In this document: positions 1 to 7,404 of the stretch, piece by piece
How the letters are laid out: each line of letters opens with the position of its first letter
Position numbering within the stretch: position 1 is the first letter of the stretch
DNA from: a virus
IMG/VR virus record: IMGVR_UViG_3300022752_004372
Coordinates: 1 to 20,984 of that record
Direction: 5' to 3' (one strand)
DNA: 20,984 nt
Notes under the pieces: generated by a model
What the model was told of the DNA's origin: nothing
What the model saw: only the letters and a program-made list of their open reading frames with translations
Database searches by the model: none
Translations under genes and position numbers: made by a program

Positions 1-2
1 TA

Positions 3-2510
3 AGCACAAATGCTTATGATGCTCATGTTGCTGCTGGTAATAAGAACCCTTTTAAGGTTATTCTGCCAACACAAGCGGTTCCATCTTTTACCGTGCGTGA
101 TTATGGTACGGGTCTTAGTCAGCAGGACATGGAGGAACTGTATACCACTTATGGGGCAAGCAACAAGAATGATAGTAATGATTTTGTTGGTTGTCTTGGA
201 TTAGGTAGTAAGAGTCCATTTGCTTATACCAAGAGTTTTAGCACAGTATCTTATTATAACGGAACTAAGTATTCTTATATTGCGGCTATGGACGAGAACG
301 GTGTTCCTAGTCTTAATCTGTTTGATATTAGTCCAACTAAAGAACCTAACGGTCTTGAAATTAGTTTCGCCGTTAAGCAGTGTGATTTTAGCGAGTTTAC
401 TACCAAAGCAAAAAGAATTTTCCATTACTTCAAGATGAAGCCCATTATTGAGGGTGGTTTTGGGGAGAATCTGTCCGATCATTCGTACTCTTATACCAAT
501 TTTGTTATTGATGGTAAGGGCTGGAGGATTGGTAGACTATCGAATAATAATGATCAATATCCTTCAGCGTACAACAATGCTGATAGTGGTATTATTGCTA
601 TCATGGGTAATATTGCTTATCCTGTTGATAGTTCAAAGATTATTGGAGAAGCAGAAAAAGACGTTTCCAATGATGCTATCCAGAAATGGAATCGTACCTT
701 CAAAAAGGTTGATGTGGATAATTGGAAGAATCTAGTCAAGGAGGTTCTAGGATCCGGTTTGTATCTTGAAATCAATTTTGATATTGGCGAATTGGAAATG
801 GATGTGAGTCGTGAAGGTTTACAGTATACAAAGAATGTTCTTAAAGTTTTGCGTGAAAGAACTCAGGATATTTATCTTCAACTCAAAGAAGATATGACCC
901 AAAAGATTACTCAGTGTACTAATCTGGTAGATGCTTATCAGACTTATTATAATTTGAGCGATCTTGCTGGTGGATGGACCGCTGGTGCATCATGGACCGA
1001 TCAGTCTGGAAAGACTCATGAATTAACTAGTGGTAAAGATCTTGAATACAAGTTCAAGAAAAATAAGCAGTTGTATGTTTTTAATTTTAGAACAGCCGGA
1101 TATCGCTCTCGTCGTATGGTTTATCTAACAGATAAAATTCATAATGAAACACTCAAGGGAGTTCCTCAATACTATTGGAGCGGAACTAAAAAGAGTGGTA
1201 AAATGATCTTTTTCCGCTGCGATATTAAGGGTGCTGAAACCGCCAAAAAGATTGTGACAAAATATTGCAATCAAAATGATTGTTTTGCATATCTGATGGT
1301 GGATAGTGATAATCCAGAAGATTCTACAGAGGGTTTTGATGATATCATTAGTGATATCGGTGGAGAAACCAATATAGTTAATGTTTCCGATTATCGTAGT
1401 CTACTTAGTAAGGGGCCACGCAAGAGCAGTGTTTCTTTTGGTAAGATTAGTGCTGGCGAGGTTTTTATTATTAGTGATTGTCCAGATGCTAATGATAAGC
1501 TAGTATTATCTGGTAATGGAATAAATGATTCTGATCTTTTAAGAGAAGTAGACGAAGATACTTACGAAAGTATCGAAGATCAAGATGAGACGATTTATAT
1601 TCCTATTATTAGGTATGCTTCGGCGGAAGGATTTCCATCTATCGCTTATCTTAATAAAATTATCAAAGATAAAAATCATACTCTTCACAATCTATTGAAG
1701 GACAAGAATATTCTTGCTATCAAGCAGAGTGCTGTTAGTAAGATCAAAGATTTGAATCTTATTGATTTCAATGCTTGGATCAAGCCTCAATTAAAGAGCA
1801 TGATGAGTAAACTTTGCGGAGAAGTTAGTTCGTATAAAAATATTGTAGACTACTGTACTGAACAGTATAATACAGAAGAAAAGAATGAGTCGTATGGTTA
1901 TTACAGAATTCGTACAGATAGGCATATAGCGGTTACTATTCTAGGCATTTTTGGTATTGATTATCATAAGTATATTAGTGGATCAGAACTTTGTAATCTG
2001 GTCGATCAATGGATGATCCATTACTTTTTTGCTCATGTTATTCATAATAGTTTTGATATGAAGTTTTGTAAGAAGTCAGAATACTTTGCTGTTATGACAA
2101 AAATATTAGCAAAACATAATATGAATGGTATTGATCCTGAGAAGATTCGTAAACAAACTCAAGAGTTTAATATCTTAAAGAGCGAGATCAATACTATGTA
2201 TAGTGAAGATTATACATCTAAGATAGTATCAATTTCTCAAGAATCCAAAGATTTTTGTGAGTCGATAACGAAAAGTTCTGATCTTAGAAAAAAGTTTAAA
2301 GCGGAAGTTGACAAGGTGCCGATGCTCAAGTATATTGTGAGTAGTGCGTTGGAAATAAACGGTTCTGATGCTGGATTGAACGGAATAGGTTCCTCTAATC
2401 CACTTAAAATAAGTCATAATCGTTACTATAGTCCACCAGCATGGTTTTTAACTATTGATGAAAACGGTATTGAACAGTTACGAAATAGTCTAGGTGTTTT
2501 GATCAAATAA
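3..2510 (+). CDS. rIIA: rIIA-like protein, GHKL-type ATPase (5' partial)
   Basis: The reading frame is open to the left window edge, so the true start lies upstream; 835 residues are visible. The visible N-terminus carries the GHKL (Hsp90/MutL/histidine kinase) ATP-binding signature: an N-box-like NAYDAH at visible residues 3-8, the G1 box DYGTGL at 33-38 and a G2-like GLGSKSP at about 66-72. T4 rIIA (725 aa) has this type of N-terminus and is membrane-associated. In T4 the rII pair affects lysis timing and growth in lambda lysogens; the biochemistry is not settled. An rIIB-like gene follows after 25 nt, the T4 order, which strongly supports the call. The long C-terminal part has no motif I recognise. 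The only other reading I would consider is a generic GHKL ATPase. Confidence 0.88.
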   Translation, partial: STNAYDAHVAAGNKNPFKVILPTQAVPSFTVRDYGTGLSQQDMEELYTTYGASNKNDSNDFVGCLGLGSKSPFAYTKSFSTVSYYNGTKYSYIAAMDENGVPSLNLFDISPTKEPNGLEISFAVKQCDFSEFTTKAKRIFHYFKMKPIIEGGFGENLSDHSYSYTNFVIDGKGWRIGRLSNNNDQYPSAYNNADSGIIAIMGNIAYPVDSSKIIGEAEKDVSNDAIQKWNRTFKKVDVDNWKNLVKEVLGSGLYLEINFDIGELEMDVSREGLQYTKNVLKVLRERTQDIYLQLKEDMTQKITQCTNLVDAYQTYYNLSDLAGGWTAGASWTDQSGKTHELTSGKDLEYKFKKNKQLYVFNFRTAGYRSRRMVYLTDKIHNETLKGVPQYYWSGTKKSGKMIFFRCDIKGAETAKKIVTKYCNQNDCFAYLMVDSDNPEDSTEGFDDIISDIGGETNIVNVSDYRSLLSKGPRKSSVSFGKISAGEVFIISDCPDANDKLVLSGNGINDSDLLREVDEDTYESIEDQDETIYIPIIRYASAEGFPSIAYLNKIIKDKNHTLHNLLKDKNILAIKQSAVSKIKDLNLIDFNAWIKPQLKSMMSKLCGEVSSYKNIVDYCTEQYNTEEKNESYGYYRIRTDRHIAVTILGIFGIDYHKYISGSELCNLVDQWMIHYFFAHVIHNSFDMKFCKKSEYFAVMTKILAKHNMNGIDPEKIRKQTQEFNILKSEINTMYSEDYTSKIVSISQESKDFCESITKSSDLRKKFKAEVDKVPMLKYIVSSALEINGSDAGLNGIGSSNPLKISHNRYYSPPAWFLTIDENGIEQLRNSLGVLIK

Positions 2511-2535
2511 ATTTCACAGGAAAAGGAGAATTAAA

Positions 2536-3387
2536 ATGAGCGTTCCATTTATGTGGGTTGATGGTAATTTGACGTTGATCTTGAATAATAAGGCTTATCA
2601 AGTTATTCCTGATCATATTAATTACAAGTTGATTCTTGAGGCTCTACCAACAGCAACCAATGATGAGTTGCTAGATCTGGTAGACATCGAAAAGGCAGTA
2701 TCATCGTTTAGCGATGGTCTGGTTGAGGTCAAGAACGGCAAGGTGCTATTTGATGGTGAAGAAGTTCATGGTAGCATTAGTAAGCGTATTCTAGAGTTTA
2801 TGAGCAAGGGATTACCGTTTCAGCCTCTTGTAAACTTCTTGAATAATCTTATGGAAAATCCCAGTATGCAGAGTCAAAAGGAACTGTATGATTTCTTGGA
2901 ACATGAACATCTACCAATTACTGAGGATGGTCATTTTCTAGCATACAAGGCTGTTCGTAACGATTATATGGATAAGTATGCTGGTACATTTGACAATCAT
3001 GTTGGACAAGTTTGCCAAATGAATAGGGCTAAGGTTGATGACAATCGTAATGTTGGTTGCTCTCAGGGACTTCATGCTGGTGCTTTGAACTATGTTGCTA
3101 ATTATGGTAGTGCTGATAACGGTGATCATATTATGATTGTTAAGATCAATCCAAAAGATGTGGTCAGCGTTCCTAGTGATTGTAATCATGAGAAACTTCG
3201 TACTTGTAGATATGAAGTTGTTGGTGAATATCAAGGTGAACTACTAAAACCTCTTTACAAGGCTGAGTTTAGTGAAGACTCTTATGATGACGATGAAGAG
3301 CAGTTATATGATGAGTATGATGATGATTACTGGAATCAGTACGAAGATGAAGATGAAGATTATGATCCTGATCAGGATTATGTTTGA
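2536..3387 (+). CDS. rIIB: rIIB-like protein
   Basis: A 283-residue protein directly downstream of the rIIA-like gene. The start is fixed by a strong ribosome binding site (AAGGAG about 9 nt before the ATG at 2536). The central region has the pattern of phage rIIB proteins: FLAYKAV near 135-141, a YAGT.DN segment, VDDNRNVGCSQGLHAG near 167-182, then VKINPKDVVSVPSD. T4 rIIB acts with rIIA in lysis control and exclusion phenotypes; its molecular role is uncertain. The last 40 or so residues are very acidic (runs of D and E with Y), a tail I do not associate with T4 rIIB. No signal peptide or membrane span is seen. The two genes probably share one transcript. Confidence 0.87.
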   Translation: MSVPFMWVDGNLTLILNNKAYQVIPDHINYKLILEALPTATNDELLDLVDIEKAVSSFSDGLVEVKNGKVLFDGEEVHGSISKRILEFMSKGLPFQPLVNFLNNLMENPSMQSQKELYDFLEHEHLPITEDGHFLAYKAVRNDYMDKYAGTFDNHVGQVCQMNRAKVDDNRNVGCSQGLHAGALNYVANYGSADNGDHIMIVKINPKDVVSVPSDCNHEKLRTCRYEVVGEYQGELLKPLYKAEFSEDSYDDDEEQLYDEYDDDYWNQYEDEDEDYDPDQDYV

Positions 3388-3394
3388 TAAAAAT

Positions 3395-3440
3395 GGAGTG
3401 AGCAATTTGGGCTATGGCGGTTCGATCCCGCCAACACTCT
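3395..3440 (+). ncRNA. tRNA-like element lacking an anticodon arm (tRNA remnant or mini tRNA-like structure)
   Basis: A canonical T-arm is present: 5-bp stem GGCGG/CCGCC (3416-3420 with 3428-3432) around the loop TTCGATC. On both sides sits an acceptor-like stem, GAGTG (3396-3400) with CACTC (3435-3439), extendable by a G-U pair. Between them, AGC/GCT (3401-3403 with 3411-3413) could form a short D-arm with GG in the loop. No anticodon arm fits in the 44 nt and no CCA is encoded. TTTT follows the element. It could be a deletion remnant of a tRNA gene, a tRNA-mimicking RNA, the tRNA-derived core of an attachment site, or simply the 3' structure of the rII transcript. Confidence 0.45.
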
Positions 3441-3479
3441 TTTGTTGACTATGATAGGTGTGGTGCCTTTCCCAACAAA
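3441..3479 (+). repeat. 7-bp inverted repeat in the primase leader
   Basis: TTTGTTG at 3441-3447 is the exact reverse complement of CAACAAA at 3473-3479, with 25 nt between. It lies just before the ribosome binding site of the primase-like gene at 3505, so a weak leader hairpin could affect its translation. With a stem this short and a loop this long it may also be chance. Confidence 0.25.
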
Positions 3480-3504
3480 TTTTAAGGAAATAAGGAATAC
3501 TAAA

Positions 3505-4632
3505 ATGTTTAGCGATAATCTTGGATTTAATCCGTTTTCAAATGACAATAGCACTTATGCTAATGGTCATGCTAGTGAAAGAAATCGTTTTTTGGCTTCT
3601 TTTAAGCAAGATAATATTTTTTGCTATAATGGTAATCCTCGTAAGAAAATTAGTAATATGAACCACACTAATGATATTAATGAAGCACTAGATGCTAACC
3701 TTAATAATCATTCTGATGTTTATTTTTATGTAAATGGTGGACGTAAACTATACGCTATTAAGCAGTTTACTTGTTGCTTTTGTGATATGGATGCTGGTCG
3801 TAATAGCGATGGAAAGTATTTTAAGCCCAGCATTGTTATGACTAAGAAAAAGCAATTCCTCAAAAAGATCAATGATTTTCCAGTTAAGCCTAGTTGGGTA
3901 GTTGATACTCGTAATGGCTATCAGTGTTACTGGATTTTTGATGATGCTAGTCGTAAAATTATTGGAGGCAACAAAACTTTCTGGAATGGCCTTCAAAAGA
4001 AGTTGGTGAACTATTTTGATGGCGATCCAAGAGCGATTAAGCCCAATCAGATTTATCGTGTGCCTTATACTTGGTGGCGTAAAGAATGGGAAAAGAAGGC
4101 TCCTTATTTTACCAGTATTCTTAGTGGTAGTACTGGTCAACCAATTAATGTTGCCGATCTAAAGTCTGCTCTTACTGGTCAACCCGCTACTTTACAGATA
4201 ATTCCTGAGAAATGCAGCGACGAATGGTATAAGGGTTATGCTAAGGCTTATAAGCAGTCTGATATGACGGGGGTTCCAGTAACAGTGGATGTTGCTTCAA
4301 AAATTCTTAATGAGTTACAGAACGTGGGTCCAAAAGGATTGGATAAATATGCTATAGCAGAACGTGTGTATGGTGATCCTGTGTCGATTACTCCAAGTTA
4401 TGGCGATCTTGATGGCGATCTTGACGAAGAGACAGACGCTCTTACAAGTCCTATGGGCGAGGCTGCTGACGAGGATATAAACCTTGATAGTCAGCAGACC
4501 AAACTTTTAAAGACCGTTGTAGAGTTCCTTAATCAAGTCTCAACGCCTCTCTACTTTAGTAATAATCGTTTTCTTAGTAGTGCGGCAAAAGATTTGGCTA
4601 ATCAACTTAGTGACAAGTTTTGTATCGGATGA
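3505..4632 (+). CDS. RepB-type archaeo-eukaryotic primase (AEP) domain protein
   Basis: A 375-residue protein. The ATG at 3505 is chosen because AAGGA lies 8 nt upstream; an in-frame TTG at 3442 overlaps the tRNA-like element and has no such site. Three AEP-like motifs occur in the right order. These are CDMDAG at 93-98 (the catalytic hhDhD type, D94 and D96), RNGYQCYW at 136-143 (the sGxxxYW type of RepB primases), and DPRAIKPNQIYRVPYTWWRK at 174-193 (the basic motif followed by the RxP segment). Such enzymes make primers for DNA replication. No helicase domain is fused: the C-terminal third is an acidic linker (about residues 285-330, with a repeated GDLDGDL) and a short helical end. T4 uses a DnaG-type primase, so this may be an added or replacement primase. 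Activity is inferred. Confidence 0.68.
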   Translation: MFSDNLGFNPFSNDNSTYANGHASERNRFLASFKQDNIFCYNGNPRKKISNMNHTNDINEALDANLNNHSDVYFYVNGGRKLYAIKQFTCCFCDMDAGRNSDGKYFKPSIVMTKKKQFLKKINDFPVKPSWVVDTRNGYQCYWIFDDASRKIIGGNKTFWNGLQKKLVNYFDGDPRAIKPNQIYRVPYTWWRKEWEKKAPYFTSILSGSTGQPINVADLKSALTGQPATLQIIPEKCSDEWYKGYAKAYKQSDMTGVPVTVDVASKILNELQNVGPKGLDKYAIAERVYGDPVSITPSYGDLDGDLDEETDALTSPMGEAADEDINLDSQQTKLLKTVVEFLNQVSTPLYFSNNRFLSSAAKDLANQLSDKFCIG

Positions 4633-4639
4633 GGGTTCC

Positions 4640-4676
4640 GTGTCAGGGGTATAGGAGACTCTATACCCTTTGACAC
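4640..4676 (+). terminator. Strong hairpin after the primase gene, without a clear U-tract
   Basis: GTGTCA (4640-4645) pairs with TGACAC (4671-4676), and GGGTATAG (4647-4654) pairs exactly with CTATACCC (4661-4668). The loop is GAGACT and there is a small G against TT internal bulge. The 14-bp stem starts 7 nt after the stop codon. What follows is AACCACTT, not a run of T, so it is not a classical rho-independent terminator. It may be a processing or mRNA-stabilising hairpin, or a weak terminator in front of the gene at 4703. Confidence 0.6.
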
Positions 4677-4702
4677 AACCACTTAAAATAAGGAGAAAAT
4701 AA

Positions 4703-5176
4703 ATGGGTAGACACACAAATAAACTAGAACAACTATTGTTAGAAGATGCAAATGCTCTAAAAGAATTTACCTATCTAGCGAATCAGTCTAAAACAACAAG
4801 AGCTTTATGGGATCATCTTAGAATACAAGGTTTTAGAAACGAGAAGTTTTATCAGGGATATCAGGTTTTAGCATATATTGTACGTCGCCTAGGACTTTCA
4901 AAAGCAAAAGGAAGTAAACGAGGTAGACATATTAATCCTCTTTTGCAGCTTTTATTAGCTGATGAAGAAGCTAAGAAAAAATTTATTGAATTGATGAATG
5001 AGTTAGGGTCTGCGGTAGGTCTTTATTATTATTTTGAAGAACACTCGTTCTATGGTAAAAAGTATTTTTTAAGGGGACAAACAATTCGTAATATCATAAA
5101 GAGACTAGGATTTAAGGGTCGTAGAGGACGCAATCGTAAAAATGTAGCCTATCAAAATAGATACAGTTATAGGTAA
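4703..5176 (+). CDS. Basic protein of two tandem copies of one domain, unknown function
   Basis: A 157-residue, strongly basic protein with a good ribosome binding site (AAGGAG, about 8 nt before the ATG). It consists of two related halves, offset by about 72 residues. Each half opens with GRH.N.L.QLLL (residues 2-13 and 74-85) and has an aromatic-rich middle (ALWDHLRIQGF against GLYYYFEEHSF). Each ends with an I..RLG. segment followed by a basic cluster (59-75 and 131-148). The predicted helices and positive charge suggest nucleic-acid binding by paired domains, but I recognise no named family. It may start the operon that runs to the RuvB-like gene. No cysteine or metal motif is seen. Confidence 0.7.
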   Translation: MGRHTNKLEQLLLEDANALKEFTYLANQSKTTRALWDHLRIQGFRNEKFYQGYQVLAYIVRRLGLSKAKGSKRGRHINPLLQLLLADEEAKKKFIELMNELGSAVGLYYYFEEHSFYGKKYFLRGQTIRNIIKRLGFKGRRGRNRKNVAYQNRYSYR

Positions 5177-5181
5177 GTAGT

Positions 5182-5574
5182 ATGCACGAAGATGATGACT
5201 ATAACGATGAGCATGATTATGATGATGCTCAAGACAAATATAAGCACTATTTCAAGTTTGATCCCACCGCTTGGGACGCTTGGGGTAAAATGCTATATAA
5301 TGCTCTAAATGATATAGTCGAAGGATCATCAAATGTGTGGTATGTCAATTTTCCCAAAAAGTCGTTTCCTGTGAATAGTTATTTCTCCAATACTGAGAAG
5401 TCTAAAAACTTCCAGTATTTGGGGATTAACTATCAGAAACAGCCTATATGGAAAAAAGAGTACTTTGTTCAAGTCGGATTAGCCAGAGAATACTTGAATC
5501 ATATTCAAAGTCATGCTGTTCATTTTGTATTACAGCCACATTACTACAAAGGATTATTTGATATCCTAAATTAA
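5182..5574 (+). CDS. Hypothetical protein with acidic N-terminus
   Basis: A 130-residue protein beginning 5 nt after the previous stop, probably translated from the same message; the ribosome binding site is weak. The first 20 residues are almost all D, E, Y and H (MHEDDDYNDEHDYDDAQDK). The rest is rich in aromatic residues (W, Y, F) and looks globular, with no membrane span or signal peptide. I recognise no family. The acidic start next to a basic predicted nucleic-acid-binding neighbour is noted, but no interaction is shown by the sequence. Confidence 0.6.
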   Translation: MHEDDDYNDEHDYDDAQDKYKHYFKFDPTAWDAWGKMLYNALNDIVEGSSNVWYVNFPKKSFPVNSYFSNTEKSKNFQYLGINYQKQPIWKKEYFVQVGLAREYLNHIQSHAVHFVLQPHYYKGLFDILN

Positions 5575-5588
5575 ATACGGAGAAATAT

Positions 5589-6005
5589 ATGAGCAAACAA
5601 AACTATATTATAGATGATTTAGAAGAATTTACAAGGTCAGCAAGAAAACTTGTATTCAATGGCTTTGATAAAAGCATAGGAGATGATCCTGACGAATTTA
5701 CCAAACTTATTACAGAAATTAGTAAGGAGGACATGAAGGAAATGGATCAAATTTTAACCCAACAAGAATCACTAGTAATAGTCAAGGGTTTGGCTAAAGA
5801 ACAAAAACATAAAATCACAAATGAGTCAAGATACTTAATTGATGAAAAAATATTTTCACAAATTATAGAAGAAATGAATGGACGCTTAGTCAGTAATATG
5901 TTAACTTCATTAGCGAGTAAAGGATTAATAGAATCTGCTTATGATGAACAAATTAATGATTTTGTCTTTTGGATAAAAGATGATGAAAATCGTGAAACCG
6001 ATTGA
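5589..6005 (+). CDS. Hypothetical acidic helical protein
   Basis: A 138-residue protein. The start is supported by CGGAG about 7 nt before the ATG at 5589. It is acidic and predicted largely helical. The C-terminal half (about 85-135) has a pattern like a small winged-helix: helices containing IFSQIIEEMNGRLVSNMLTSLASKGLIES, then a strand-like DFVFWIKD. That arrangement is typical of phage proteins that repeat a 'helix - short loop - K/RGLIE' unit, but the match is only visual. Its 3' end overlaps the next gene by 26 nt, so the two are probably co-translated. No function is claimed. Confidence 0.62.
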   Translation: MSKQNYIIDDLEEFTRSARKLVFNGFDKSIGDDPDEFTKLITEISKEDMKEMDQILTQQESLVIVKGLAKEQKHKITNESRYLIDEKIFSQIIEEMNGRLVSNMLTSLASKGLIESAYDEQINDFVFWIKDDENRETD

Positions 6006-6405
6006 AATTGATGCTTCTTTTTTATATAGATGTCCATCTGAAATCTGCGGCATTACTCATTGGTTGTATCTAAGAGAAGTAAAAACAAAAAATTTTAAAG
6101 TTGTTTGTTATTGTGGAACAGTATTTAAGCCAAAAACTATAACTGATATAGACATAAATTATACAGACAAACCACAAATAGCGGACCCATCGAAAGATAA
6201 TAACGCCTCAATAGATGGTAATAAATCAAATATAAGTATTCCGATTGACCTTTTGGAGAAGTGTGTTACAATACTGGTTCAGTACGGATTTAAAGCGCAA
6301 GAAGCAAAAGATATACTGTGTAAAACATATATATCTAATCAGATAGATGATGCTATAAAACTTATTGAGATATCATTAAAATCATTGGAGATAAAAAATG
6401 TCTAA
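5980..6405 (+). CDS. Zinc-ribbon-like protein with RuvA domain III-like C-terminus
   Basis: A 141-residue protein overlapping the previous gene by 26 nt and the RuvB-like gene by 8 nt. The N-terminal part has paired cysteines, C18-x4-C23 and C43-x-C45 with H27 between, consistent with a small zinc-binding ribbon. A polar linker (about 56-86) leads to residues 88-137. There the pattern LLEKCVTILVQYGFKAQEAKD, then a helix ending in IKLIEISLKSLE, resembles the three-helix domain III of RuvA, the part that contacts RuvB. RuvA domains I and II, which bind Holliday junctions, are absent. The direct overlap with a RuvB gene supports a RuvB-loading or targeting adaptor. UBA-like three-helix domains look similar, so context carries much of the call. 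Confidence 0.55.
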   Translation: MMKIVKPIEIDASFLYRCPSEICGITHWLYLREVKTKNFKVVCYCGTVFKPKTITDIDINYTDKPQIADPSKDNNASIDGNKSNISIPIDLLEKCVTILVQYGFKAQEAKDILCKTYISNQIDDAIKLIEISLKSLEIKNV

Positions 6406-7297
6406 AGGTATAAGGCCAACTAAATTTAGCGAAATTCTTGGACAAGATGATGTGATTAACAGACTAAAAGTCAGCGTGACGGGCTGTTTAAAAACATCAA
6501 CCGTGATGCCACACACTTTAATAGATGGGCCACCGGGACTTGGTAAAACTACCATAGCGAGTGCTATCGCCAACGAATTGAATGTGAATCTGTACACAAC
6601 CAACGCGGCAAATCTCAGAAGTGTTAAGAATATTATTCCATACCTTATGGGAATTGCTCCACGATCAGTTCTATTTATTGATGAAATTCATAGATTACCC
6701 AAACTTGTTGAAGAATTTTTATATCCTGTAATGGAAGATTTTGTATTAACTATTACTCTAGAGAAAAAACCAGAAACTATTGATCTTCCAGCTTTTACTT
6801 TGGTAGGAGCAACAACTAGTGGTGGTAGTTTAAGTCAACCGTTCTATGATAGATTCAGTATCAAAGAACATCTTAGTTTTTATAATGATACTGATTTAGC
6901 TAAACTAGCAAGATCGAACTGCGATAAACTATCTATTTCTATTGATGAAAGTGATCTTGTTGAGATTGCTAAAAGAAGCAAAGGAACTCCTAGAATTTTG
7001 AACTCTAGATTACAATGGTATAAAAATTACAAGACCTGTCATCCAAATTCTACAGAGTCTATAGATGAGATTTTCTCTATTCAGGGTATCGATCAAGATG
7101 GATTAGATGCTTACGATAGAACGTATTTGAATTTACTAGCAAGTAATAAAGGTAATCCATTAGGCTTAAAAGCGATATCTTCTCTTACTGGTATTGCTGT
7201 AGAAACTATTGAAAATAGTATAGAGCCGTATTTAGTTAGAAAAAAGTTTATATCACGAACCCAAAAGGGCAGAGTGATAGGAAACTATACTAAATAA
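6398..7297 (+). CDS. ruvB: RuvB-like Holliday-junction branch-migration AAA+ ATPase
   Basis: A 299-residue protein with the full RuvB layout (E. coli RuvB is 336). The N-terminal RP..F.EILGQ leads to Walker A GPPGLGKT at 44-51 and Walker B VLFIDE at 91-96. The RuvB-specific EEFLYPVMEDF follows at 105-115, then sensor 1 GATT at 137-140 and DRF at 151-153 with the likely arginine finger. Sensor 2 GTPR is at 196-199, and a C-terminal winged helix ends in EPYLVRKKFISRTQKGRV. All ATPase residues appear intact. The hairpin between MEDF and FTLVGATT is about four residues shorter than in E. coli; RuvA docks in this part of RuvB. GGAG precedes the ATG, which overlaps the upstream adaptor-like gene. 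RuvB hexamers drive branch migration; the phage role here is inferred. It is the last gene before a terminator. Confidence 0.9.
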   Translation: MSKGIRPTKFSEILGQDDVINRLKVSVTGCLKTSTVMPHTLIDGPPGLGKTTIASAIANELNVNLYTTNAANLRSVKNIIPYLMGIAPRSVLFIDEIHRLPKLVEEFLYPVMEDFVLTITLEKKPETIDLPAFTLVGATTSGGSLSQPFYDRFSIKEHLSFYNDTDLAKLARSNCDKLSISIDESDLVEIAKRSKGTPRILNSRLQWYKNYKTCHPNSTESIDEIFSIQGIDQDGLDAYDRTYLNLLASNKGNPLGLKAISSLTGIAVETIENSIEPYLVRKKFISRTQKGRVIGNYTK

Positions 7298-7336
7298 TAA
7301 TAGTATCTAAATTAAATTAGATAATTAATTTAAATC

Positions 7337-7366
7337 AAGATAGGTGGGCTTGTCCCACCTATTTTG
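7337..7366 (+). terminator. Rho-independent terminator
   Basis: A perfect 9-bp stem ATAGGTGGG/CCCACCTAT (7340-7348 with 7354-7362) with a 5-nt loop is followed by TTTTGC. The upstream A-rich flank can extend pairing into the T-run. It sits 40 nt after the RuvB-like stop and ends the first multi-gene block. Confidence 0.8.
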
Positions 7367-7367
7367 C

Positions 7368-7383
7368 TATAATAGTGTATAAT
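7368..7383 (+). promoter_or_regulatory. Candidate promoter with two TATAAT boxes and no clear -35
   Basis: TATAAT occurs at 7368-7373 and again at 7378-7383, just after the terminator and 22 to 37 nt before the DUF1501 start. No TTGACA-like hexamer lies at the usual 16-18 nt spacing; the terminator stem occupies that place. This fits a -35-independent promoter, such as one read by a T4 gp55-like sigma, but AT-rich DNA makes chance matches easy. Confidence 0.45.
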
Positions 7384-7404
7384 ATAACCAGAAAAGGATA
7401 TTTT

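Noticed and set aside
3395-3440. Complete functional tRNA gene
   Set aside because: Only 44 nt long, no anticodon arm, acceptor stem only 5-6 bp and no CCA encoded.
3442-3504. N-terminal extension of the primase from a TTG at 3442
   Set aside because: It overlaps the tRNA-like element and lacks a ribosome binding site, while ATG 3505 has AAGGA at good spacing.
3748-4140. Reverse-strand open frame of 130 codons
   Set aside because: It lies wholly opposite the primase gene, has no motif or ribosome binding site, and all other genes are on the + strand.
6398-7297. Replication clamp-loader subunit
   Set aside because: Motifs such as EEFLYPVMEDF, GATTSGG and EPYLVRKKFISRTQKGRV with the C-terminal winged helix are RuvB-specific.
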